A program made the translations under genes and the position numbers. From Haliclystus octoradiatus (lineage: Eukaryota > Cnidaria > Staurozoa > Stauromedusae > Haliclystidae), in contig OU744452.1 of NCBI GenBank assembly GCA_916610825.1, positions 18,501,103 through 18,565,102 on the forward strand: a stretch of 64,000 nucleotides of DNA, read 5' to 3'. Under the pieces are notes generated by a model that was not told the DNA's origin, made no database searches, and saw only the letters and a program-made list of their open reading frames with translations. Shown piece by piece: positions 1-9,530 of the stretch. Position 1 is the stretch's first letter. Every line of letters begins with the position of its first letter.

Positions 1-318
1 CATTATACATGAAAGTATTCAATAATAAATTATTGGGTGTTCCTATAGCAATACATTCTAGATTCTACCAGAGCCTTGCCTTGTGTGCCGCTCTCAGCTC
101 CAATTGGACAGATGCAATTCACGTGATTATATTGATTTCATTCCGTCAAACGCATGCTTGCGAAATTTGAACAAGTTCAAAAGCAAAACCTCGTTTTCAA
201 TGGCATTAGAATGGCGATTTTTGAGCCCAAAAATTTGCGTCTCCCAACTCTTATAAATAGATGGATCTGGTTTCTACACATTGACCAATAAATGTTTTTA
301 TTTCAAATCTCTACATAG
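1..318. other. Unassigned 5' flank/intron of the protease gene
   Basis: No exon could be recognised. The protease reading frame at position 319 begins directly after a TAG splice acceptor, so this stretch is most simply intron. The missing 5' exons (signal peptide, activation site) should lie upstream of the window. Confidence 0.4.
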
Positions 319-2494
319 GTTGTTGCAATACTATCAGAAATTGGAAACCAGAGATCATTAGTTCGATGCGGTGGTACTATCATATCAGATCGCTGGATAA
401 TTACCGCAGCCCACTGTGTTGAGTTTAATTGGCCAGCATTACATTACCAAATAAGATTACCAACATATTCTACTAATTCTATTGGTGGCGATATGGTCGA
501 AGTGGAATCATTAGTTATTCATCCTAAATATACTGGTGGCTTGTATCATGATATCGCATTGATTAAAACAAAGCGAGCGATTGATTTCGACTATTATCAG
601 GTCAGTATGTTATATCTATATTCATTTCATTCATTCATTTTTTCTTTGTATAAAGTAAACCATAAGATGTAGTTTTTCACAGGTAAGCAAAGGGAAATTA
701 TATATTAATTTAATTTACACTGATTGGCAGAATTTACATTCAACAAAAAATATCTTATAGACAATTAGAGAGGTTGAAATGACAACGCTAGCATTTTGAA
801 TCAATCAAAGGCTAGGGCACATTTGCCGTGTCTGTATACATATTTATGCAAGGAAGAATGTCGGAAGAAACAAGTGTAGTGCGGAAAGCACGAACCTCCT
901 ACGCGAGTGCTTTCAACGATTTACTAATGTCTTCCAACTTTACTGAATGTAGTGAATATGAAAACAAACATTTGCGAACGTATGACAACAACCCTTTTAT
1001 TAAGTAAGACAAATATCAGAATCGAAGATTGTTTAAATTGCTAAGCTCGTTCGAATTTTGAGTTAATGATTTCAAATTGAATTTCATTTCTATGTATCAA
1101 TAAACGTTTGTCAATATTATTTATTTATTGATACCTTTCCTATTCCTCTTCAGCTTTGAGATCTTTGAGTCACTGACAACATTTTATCATCAAATTTCAA
1201 GGGGAAATTTTGAGAAATGTTTATCCCAGAATTTCCAGACTCAGGAAAAAACCAATCAAATTGCATAATTGCATGCGAATATTACATCATATTTTTGTAA
1301 TGCTTTTGTTGTTATCGTGGAATGAACTAAGCTATAACATACAAAGGGCTCATGTATGCTCATGATGGATTCTGCATTTGAAATATGGCTCCATATTTCA
1401 AACAATTTTTCAAGCATTAATGCTGGTCATTGTAGACTCATTAACGAAACTTATTGCGTTGATGACTGCATTAGACGGTGGTTGATAGCAAGTGCAACTT
1501 AATCTTATATTTGTCATTTATCTTATCTATCTTATATCCTATATTATACAGTGTCATCTGTTTAGCTTATGCAAGTCAAAATTGTCAATGATTTCCAACA
1601 GGATTTTCATTATTATCCAAATTGGCATTTTTCCAGATTTTTTTAACAAACACTTTATAGCTTATAGGGTTTCAATAAGCGGAATGTGTCAATAGTAATA
1701 CAGAGGTAGTGATATTAACGTTTAGGGACATTTCGTCCAGAGTCAAGTACTGTTTTAATCGTATACAGCATAGATAATGTGATATAGAATCGCTTCTATT
1801 GTATATGTAATACTTGAGAACTTTTATGAAATTCTTGATTCAATTGTTAAGTTATTAATCAAAGTAAAATTGTCGATATGTTTGAACATTGAAAAGAAAA
1901 TGAAATTTACTTATCCGAATTGCGCTTAAGTTCCTTACTCTGTATAACCCTGGACTGTAACACAAAATGTAATGCTAGTATTATATATATCATTGAACCA
2001 TCAATGAACTTAATATTCTTGTATTTCAGATTTTATCGGATCAAAATAATCCTGAATTTTGCGTTTCACATATTTTTCTGTAGGTTGTACCAGTTTGTTT
2101 GCCAGGACGAGACGCCCCAATGAAAATCAAATCAGGACACGGCTGCTACATTACAGGCTGGGGACGGACTCAAACAAACGGCATAGCTTCATTAAAACCA
2201 CTCACAGCGAAAGTAACTTATCATGGACATTGTACTCTTACTGAGGGATTCATCTGCGCAGGCGCTGATGATAATTCTAAAGGTGCATGCGAAGGAGATT
2301 CTGGTGGTCCTTTGTTATGTGAGATTAATGAGGGACGATACTTTTTAGGGGGTGTATTATCACATGGTCCATCCCGATGTGGACACGGAGATGACTTATA
2401 TATTGATACTAATTATTACCAGAAATGGATTCATGATAATATAATCCAACAGTCTAATAATGTAGATAATGAATCAGATAGAGGAAATTATTGA
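319..2494 (+). CDS. Trypsin-fold (S1) serine protease, 3' two exons, 5'-partial
   Basis: Exon 319-600 (94 codons) ends before a GTCAGT donor. Exon 2084-2494 starts after a TAG acceptor, and the phase-0 join gives FDYYQ|VVPVCLP, the usual chymotrypsin-family arrangement. The first exon carries the catalytic His in ITAAHCV (codon 32) and the Asp in HDIALIK. The second carries CYITGWG, CAG and the catalytic Ser in EGDSGGP (codon 73), then a C-terminal helix ending in a short hydrophilic tail and TGA. The activation site and propeptide lie outside the window. The residue six before Ser195 (189) is Gly, 190 is Ala and the 226 position aligns to Asp. This is not a trypsin pocket; the G189/D226 pairing recalls neutrophil elastase. 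The loop between the Cys168 and Cys182 equivalents is several residues shorter than usual. The 1.48-kb intron holds no recognised feature. The role (digestive, coagulation or immune) cannot be told from a bare protease domain. Confidence 0.85.
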
Positions 2495-3110
2495 TTACGA
2501 ATATCACTGTAATATAATTTATATTTAATCACATATAGTTTAGTTGGGAAAAGAATATTTAACTTTGTGTGTTTATCTGAGTTAGATGATAAGCATCAAG
2601 ATTTTGTACTATTTTAGAGTTGTATTGTGTCTCCTGTATAACTAGGTCTATGGTTGAAGGTGATTGCAAAACTGATTGCAAAACAATCTTCATACGTTTT
2701 CGTTCAGACTTCTTGAGATGTGTTCCAAAAATATGCTGATAGAATAACGTCGTATCAACTAATGTTCGCTCATACAATAAAATTCAAACTAACTCCTTCT
2801 TTGCTTTCCGAATTCTCCAACTATCGTATTCCACCAAAACAAGATCTCACGCCCACAATGACATATACATCAAGTCGAGCCATCGCTATTCATTTCAAGA
2901 TGATGATGCACACAAATGGAACGATGTTACCGTCTACAACGAAGGAAATCCAAAGCACGCCTACTTTTAAATGTCTCCCTGAGAAGCACTCAGGTTCCTG
3001 AGACATTTTATACTTGCTAATCACTATGTTATTGAACCCTACATTACTAACTGATGTCTGTTTCCTGCAATCGTAGCTATGTATGCAACATGTATCAATC
3101 CCTTGAAAAA
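2495..3110 (+). repeat. Protease 3' flank, duplicated at 24.64-25.17 kb
   Basis: From just before the protease stop codon this stretch is clearly homologous to about 24640-25170 (shared stretches such as GGGAAAAGAATATTTAAC). Each copy contains a short open frame of about 93 codons (2720-3001 and 24800-25081) sharing words like LTPTMT and SSRAIA. The conservation looks like noncoding DNA rather than a constrained protein, because the frames differ after about 60 codons. A candidate AATAAA poly(A) signal lies near 2778. Confidence 0.6.
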
Positions 3111-3157
3111 AAAATTAAGTATGAGGACGATGATTCATAGGAATTACAATCCCAATA

Positions 3158-4752
3158 GAGAGGTTTAGATTCGGAACGAATTCAAAGATGAAGTCGAAGT
3201 TGAACTCTTTTGAAGACTGAGACGGGCTTGTCTTCGTTGCCTGCCGAAAGGGTGTTTAGATTGATAACGAAGTCACGAAGACAAAACAATTGACGAATTT
3301 TTTACACAATGGTGGATTGGTGACTAAATGTGTTACTTGGATAGTATTTGCAGTGAAATGTATGTTAATATTTTGTTAGATGAAGCTGGCTTGAAGGGTC
3401 AAACCTGACCAGCAGCCTTTGTATTCAACTTTTTCAAAATGGAGTCTCGCAGCTTTTTTATTACTTTTTATCAATGTCATAGCATTCCTCATAATGTCAT
3501 TTGAGCCGTAACAAACTTTTTAATTTTGTATGAATATTTGAAAAACAACAAGAAAACAGGAGAAAAACAATGCGAATTGAATAAGGATAATGAAAACTAT
3601 GGTAATTATGTACGACCGTGAAGCATTAACATCAATCCATGCGAAAAAGTCTGAAATTTTTATCAAAACATACACAAACCAAAGAGAGAAATACACGAAG
3701 GAATGGCAAAACTGATCAATAATAAAATACTATTTTAATTAATTTTGCTGTAGAAATTCATATACTTCACGTGTCCAGACACTACATATGATGTTTATTT
3801 CATCTCGATCGAAGTTCCATAGTGTGATTGAAATAGAAATACAAAATAAGCTGTTGATTTGAGGTTGTGAAAATGGAGTTTCGTTTGTTTCGTTTTCTTC
3901 TTTGAAGGAATCTCGCATTGATAGTTTTGTGAACAGGAAAACAGTATCAAATATTCACTCGGATGTTCCTTTAGACAAAATTCCTTATACCATATAGTAT
4001 ACAAAAATGTTGTAGCGGTCTTTGCAAATCACGAAATTTAGGAAAAACTTTGTTATGGTTATCGCCACAGCATTTGAACAGATATCCTGATGTACAAGTG
4101 AAAGATCTTGAGTTATCGGTGGCCTTGTACCTGCTCCTACCCATTTACCACCATGTTCTGGCTCTTCAGGAAACTTGGCGTTCGTGTTATTAAAATTATC
4201 GAAAATTAGAAATAAAGTATACGCTCGTAAGTAAAGTTCTTGTCCAAGAATGGTTCAAAAATATTTTACTACAAACACATTCTAGACGAGGCAAAGCCAT
4301 GTTTGGAAACGAGTGTTTGAATTTTACGTGCACTATTCAAAGTGTGCGCGTGCAAGGTTTCCCGGTCTGTTTTGACCCTTTAATGGAAGTTTTGAAAGAA
4401 TTGGAAGATGATTCCCCAGCCAGTGTTCCCTTGTTCGTCTTTGAAATTAATGCAATGTCTTTGTTTTGGAATTTGGGTCTTGTTTACAAGTTATTTACAA
4501 GTTTGAAAGACATTATTGAAAAGACTCTTTTCCGTCATAAATTGCTATGGAAACTGCCAAAACCGGGTTTACAAAGCGCGGGAAAATAAACTTCATTCGT
4601 TCTAAGCAGTACGAAGATTTCGAAAAACTTTGTTGTGAACGAAGCTGTTAGTTCAAAGTTTTTTGGGGTGATTCCCTAGAAATGCGCAATGTGGATGAGC
4701 ATCAGGACATTTCGACTTCGTCTTTGACTTCGTTCCGAATCTAAACCTCCCT
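3158..4752. mobile_element. Putative DNA transposon with ~45-bp terminal inverted repeats and TA flanks
   Basis: The left end (GRGAGGTTTAGATTCGGAAC...) at 3158 is the inverted complement of the sequence ending at 4752, over about 45 bp with few mismatches. Both ends are bordered by TA (3156-3157 and 4753-4754 region), as in Tc1/mariner-type insertions. A second, direct, partial copy of the end lies near 3249. No transposase was recognised; a lone 96-codon frame at 4299-4589 matches nothing I know. One complication is that 3386-3512 is homologous to 25168-25290 beside the other protease relic, so the interior mixes host flank and element. The boundaries therefore need testing. Confidence 0.45.
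3635..4095. repeat. Dispersed repeat shared with lectin gene C intron 1
   Basis: This segment is homologous to about 33660-34140 (shared words CACATATGATGTTTATTT, GAAAACAGTATCAAAT). The family is unknown and no coding capacity is evident in either copy. Confidence 0.5.
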
Positions 4753-4859
4753 ACTTAATATCTCTGAGGAAGAAGGATTACGGTCCTTTTAGGAGGAGGG
4801 TCCGCATGTTTCATATTTCATTTTTTCATATTAAATATCTCATTCAAAAAATCAACAAA

Positions 4860-5649
4860 TATTAATTATTCATGATCTTTTTAATATTTTCAAGTTTCAA
4901 AACATTCAAGATTAGTAATACTATCATGTTTCATCATAAAAATCTTCAAATGTGTATTATTCTCTGGACCAACATTTCATGTTCGATGCAATCCTATAGG
5001 GGTCCTAATCTCTGGTATGCAAAGTCGAATTTGTGGCTTTCTATCAGAGGAATAACTTTGGCACGGATTTAACGCCGAAACAGAAAGGCAGCTGTCTCCT
5101 ACAATATTGCTTCAATCAGTAGCTAATTGATTCAATTCGGCAGTAAATTGATTATTTTCTTCATTAGGAATCCTCGGTTATATTTAGCAACAAATGTTGA
5201 AATAAAGCAATGAAATATTCTGTCGCTAATCAAAATAACTTGTGCATGATTTAACAATTTTGCCGGTTTTAAACTGAATCGCTGTTTCCTAATCATTAAC
5301 TTGCGGCATTGATTTAATCTCATTAATTCTACGTCAATAAACGATTACCCATAAAATAGCTTCAACGGGAGCTTGAACCTCATTCACTCTCTCCGCTCCA
5401 ACTCTACACAACGAAAACTTTTATTACAACATGATCTCACAATTAGGTCAACATTTTTAAGAGGTTCTCTAATCAACTCGGAATGCTGATGATCACCATA
5501 TATATATATATATATATTGTGTATGTCATTTTATTCCTTTTTCATAATTATGTAATTGTTAATCCTGTCCATATAGATTAAATTTGAAACATTGACATAT
5601 AACTTATGACGTTATATGAGCAAATGATTATGATGACGATGTTTGTCTA
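4860..5649 (+). repeat. 5' flank of lectin copy A (homologous to flanks of B and C)
   Basis: The sequence aligns with 11500-12190 upstream of lectin exon 1 B and 32020-32530 upstream of exon 1 C. Shared landmarks include CTAATCTCTGATATGCAAAG-type words and GTGGCTTTCTATCAGAG. In copy A the block is interrupted at 5650 by a transposon and resumes at 8146. The shared flank marks the three lectin first exons as segmental duplicates and may contain their promoter. A short (TA)n run lies near 5500-5516. Confidence 0.7.
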
Positions 5650-5811
5650 GGCTCACTCCATAACGGCCCTCAACTCCATGAATACGCTCCGATGAGGGCC
5701 TAATAAAATTCGGCTAGCTAAGTGATGCGTTCAGAATGGCTCAGGCTGAAAACATCTACATGGCCAATCACAGAGCAGAACGTTTTGTGGTAGGCATAAA
5801 CTCAATGATGA

Positions 5812-7385
5812 TTGGCTCTTGTACTTCAAGAAAACAAAGGAAATTTCTTTGCATTCATTGTTTCCAACCAAAGAGAAAACAGTATTGGATACCCATTGGC
5901 AGTCAATATGAACAATCTGGCAGATATGTTTGCTGACTTTTTTCTTTCTAAAATAGATAGCTTTCGAAATAATCTAGCAGAGAAAAGCATTGGAAGAGCA
6001 AATCCATATCCAGATGAGAACCTACAACATTGTGCAGACGAGTTTCGTGATTTCACTAATGTTTTCTGTAAAGATGTACAAGAAATAGTAAAAGGAATAA
6101 TGAAGAAATCATGTGAAATGGACCATATACCCGCATCTATGAAAAAATCTGTGGAAAAAATATCTCAACAAAACGATCATTTAAATATGGCGTTCCACGA
6201 GGGAGCGTCCTAGGACCCCTTCTATTCCTTTCATATATTTCACCACCACGAGACATCATCAGTAGTCATGGCATTCAATATCATTTATATGAAGACGATA
6301 TTCAGCTATGCGCCAGCTTCAAAACAACATCAACAACTGAGGTGGACATTTCGAAATCACGCATTGAGCAATGTGTGCGTGATATCGATGCATGGATGAC
6401 ACATAACGACATGAAACTTAATACACAGAAAACGGAACTGATAGTTATTAGTGGAAAACAGCGCGTGAAATCGAAATTATCAAATCTAACGATTGGCCAA
6501 GAAATCATCAGCACATAGCAAATTGTAAAAAGCATTGGAATTACTCTTAACTCTGAAATATCAATGGAACATCAAGTTAACAAAGTGTGCAAGACATGCT
6601 ATTGCCATCTACGCAAAATATCCAAAATCAGAAGATACCTCACAAGAGAAGCTGCAGAGTCTATCATACATGCTCTCATTACATCAAGATGAGATTTCTG
6701 CAATTCTTTGTTATACAACATTCCAACTAAACAAATCAGAAAATTACAACGAATTCAGAACACAGCAGCAAGGATTGTAACAATCGGACGAAAGTTTGAT
6801 CATGTTACACCTGCTCTGGTCGATCTGCACTGGCTGCCAGTGGAACATAGAATAACTTTAAAAATACCCTTAATCACCTACAAGGCACCGAACAACCTCG
6901 CACCTAGATACTTATCTTCAATAATTTCATATGAAAAACTGCAAAGAACACTGAGATCAACAAACAAGAGTGAACTGTCCATTCCAAAATACAAACGTGA
7001 TAGATATGGACTTCGAGCCTTCAGACATTCTGCTCCTGTTCTATGGAATATGTATAGTAACGTCATCAAATCTACCATGTCATTGGAAGATTTTAAACAA
7101 ACTAAAAAAACATTACTTTGTAAACAAGCATTCAATTGTTAATTTTAACAACGTTAATTTTAACTCAATTTTAAATGACAAAATGACAGAACAGTTTTAA
7201 CAAAACTTATCACTTTTCAACACGTATATATTTTATCCTATCATACTTTATATATATAAAAAAGGTAATTAAAAAAATGTAACGAGTTATTACCTAAAGC
7301 TATCTTAAATTTATAGATTGTAAAGCGCAATTTTTAAAATAGCGCTATAGAAATAAATCAACTTATTATTAAACTTATTACTTCA
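5812..7385 (+). pseudogene. CR1/L2-like LINE remnant (reverse transcriptase C-terminal half)
   Basis: Broken frames read, in order: the linker FADFFLSKIDS and KSC.MDHIP words typical of this clade; a deletion of the RT fingers; GVPRGSVLGP; the catalytic box as YEDD (normally YADD); then LRKLQRIQNTAARIV and DLHWLPVEHRI near the C-terminus (6708-7142). Several stops and shifts are present. The 3' end carries the typical CR1/L2 tail with a small hairpin (GTAAAGCGC...GCGCTATA, 7319-7349) and TTA-rich terminal repeats. It lies inside the TIR element at 5651-8144, so it was either nested into it or captured by it. It is not functional. Confidence 0.85.
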
Positions 7386-8143
7386 AAATTTATGTTTTGC
7401 ATATAAATAACAAACTTTGATATGGGAAAATTATTAATTTAATCTAACCTCAGTCTTCCAGCATACACGAGGGAAAAACAGAAGAATATCTTGGATTTAA
7501 TTCCACACACACAATATTGAGTTAATTTCTGAGTAGTACATTTACGAGGAATTTCTATTTTAATATGGCAAATCATTGGTAAATCTTAACTGTTTAACGA
7601 TGCGAGATGTGAGGAGTCTTCGATAGTAACCTTTTGTGGCTGCCGCGGTCAAAATCGAAAAACGTTTGTATACTTTATTTTATTCCAAAATAAAGTCATT
7701 ATCGATTACGGACTTTACGGGCTGATGGAATGTATATAAACTTTGATACTTGTGGCTGTCGTGACCAAAATCGCACAGTGTTTGTACATTTTCAAATAGA
7801 TATCAAAAAACCACAATATTAACGCACAAGCAGCATTAATAAAAAATCTCATCACTGAGATGGTGAATTTGAATTATTTCGATATAATGTGCTTGTGGAT
7901 GTTGTAGTCAAATTTGTTCAACGTGCGTATCTTTTCACGAGAAAGAAAAATCATATTCATGATATTGTAAATAGAAATTTGAAACAAGACGATCAAACCC
8001 CACGTGATAAAATACCATTTGTGATTGGCAAAGTAGATTTTATCTACTTGGAAGCCATCATGAACGCATCAGTTTGCAAGCTGAATTTTATCACACCCTC
8101 ATCGGAGCGTCTGGGTGGAGTTGAGGGCCGTTATGGAATGAGG
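7386..8143. other. Right-hand interior of the TIR element, no gene recognised
   Basis: A+T-rich sequence between the LINE tail and the right inverted repeat. A 94-codon open frame at 7889-8173 runs through the repeat and has no recognisable motif, so I treat it as chance. Confidence 0.4.
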
Positions 8144-8350
8144 CTAATTTATGTCTATATGTTAAATAATTAATAATCAACTATACAGATTTAAATAGAA
8201 AGCTATCTATTCTTTGTGTTGTCCATCGTTCCCAAACGCAAAACTTTTGTTTGAATATGAAATATTTGTGCGTTTTTTTTCTCAATCTAAAATTTGATGA
8301 GACATTTCTAAATCAAACATCTCACCTTTGAACGAGATACAATTAACACA

Positions 8351-8662
8351 ATGAATAAAGGATTCGAAGAAAATCTAATGAAAGTGTTTGCTATTGGATG
8401 TTTAATTGCATTTGTTGATGCTCAATCAAAATACACACTTGTTGCTGAACCAAAGATTGAAGGTGAAGAACTAAAATCATCGAACGTGATCAATGTTTTT
8501 GAATGCGCAAGACTTTGTGATGATGAGATATGCTGCAACAGTTTTTCAATTGAAGACGCAATTTTACCATATCAGATGCTCATATGCATCTTATTTCATC
8601 TATGGTTCATGTCTACTAATGTTCATTCAGAAGGCAGTGGATATTCTCGCTTTTACAAACAA
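8351..8662 (+). CDS. Lectin copy A: isolated first exon (signal peptide + PAN/apple-like half-domain)
   Basis: This exon is nearly identical to exon 1 of lectin genes B (12398) and C (32728). It starts MNKGFEENL; a second Met ten codons in begins a good signal peptide (MKVFAIGCLIAFVDA), so either may be the start. The following segment FECARLCDDEICC resembles the first half of a PAN/apple domain. The exon ends at a GTAAGT donor (8663). Homology to intron 1 of gene B continues to about 9530 and then breaks off into transposon sequence. No exons 2-4 follow before gene B. It is therefore a truncated duplicate, or possibly an alternative first exon splicing to the exons of B; sequence alone cannot decide. 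Confidence 0.6.
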
Positions 8663-9530
8663 GTAAGTAACATTGTTACCTAAAGTTTTAGCCTTGATAT
8701 ATACCTAGATGATGATCCCACTTGTTTCGTCCTCAGTCCTGTTTCGATAGTTGAAGGGAACTATCGGATAACAATTATATTAATCGGCAATTATCAATAT
8801 GTATGCTCCGGTTTAACAATCAAGTGGATGGCAGATATCAAACTAATTAACAGGCATTACGTTACACGCCTATGCATGGATTTCACTACACTGTTTGAAT
8901 AACTAGTGGATTCTATCATCCTGATTAAAAATGTTTATGCAAGATGTATGGATCAACTGCTAAATACACAAACTGTGTAGATAATCTCAATATTCTAAAT
9001 GTATTGAGTCATATACCGAATTTGTCAAAAATGTTTACTTTTGAGTATTACTTTGAAACTGAAATAAAATAAAAAAGAAATAAATATGAAATTCAATCAA
9101 TCAAATATATAAATTACACAAATAAATTACAAATGTACAATTGAAATACATTAAAAATATAATAATAACACACATTATACTGTACTATAATCAGGCGCAG
9201 ATTCAGGAATTATTTTATTGAGTTCAAAATTATTTACTCCATTTGCCACGCCTATTTGTACACCAAAGAAAAATTGAGCAAGAAGAAACAGGTCAGTAAA
9301 AAAATCTCATAACGCTAAACATACAATGACAATAAATGTTAAATTGTAATGACTATTTAACTTATGTTAAGCATAAATATAAATAATTATATTGGATTTC
9401 ATTTCATCAAGAACTAGTCTTCAATCTCTAATTTACAATTCAGCTACAATCTGCAATATTAAAAAATTACAATCCACAATTGAAAAAATTTATATGAATT
9501 ATAAATATTCACTCTAAAAAGGGTATAGTA
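8663..9530 (+). repeat. Copy A intron-1 segment, homologous to 12710-13613
   Basis: The segment is close to identical to the start of gene B intron 1, with scattered substitutions. The homology stops at GGGTATAGTA: copy A continues into the transposase tail and copy B into unrelated intron. This marks a duplication or recombination breakpoint. Confidence 0.75.

Larger units (their letters stand above)
5651..8144. mobile_element. DNA element with ~110-bp TIRs inserted in lectin A promoter region
   Basis: The first ~50 bases (CTCACTCCATAACGGCCCTC...) match the inverted complement of the last ~50 with few differences. Weaker similarity extends the inverted repeat to about 110 bp on each side (GATGAGGG, TAAAATTC, GATGCGTTCA words). 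The empty site is seen in lectin flanks B (about 12190) and C (about 32525). Against these, an imperfect duplication of about 8-11 bp (TTTATGTCTA-like) flanks the element at 5639-5649 and 8147-8157. An 8-bp-class duplication would fit hAT or P superfamilies. No transposase frame of its own was recognised; most of the interior is a LINE remnant. Confidence 0.65.

Noticed and set aside
4299..4589. 96-codon open frame
   Set aside because: Lies inside a putative nonautonomous element, has no family resemblance and no second copy to test conservation.
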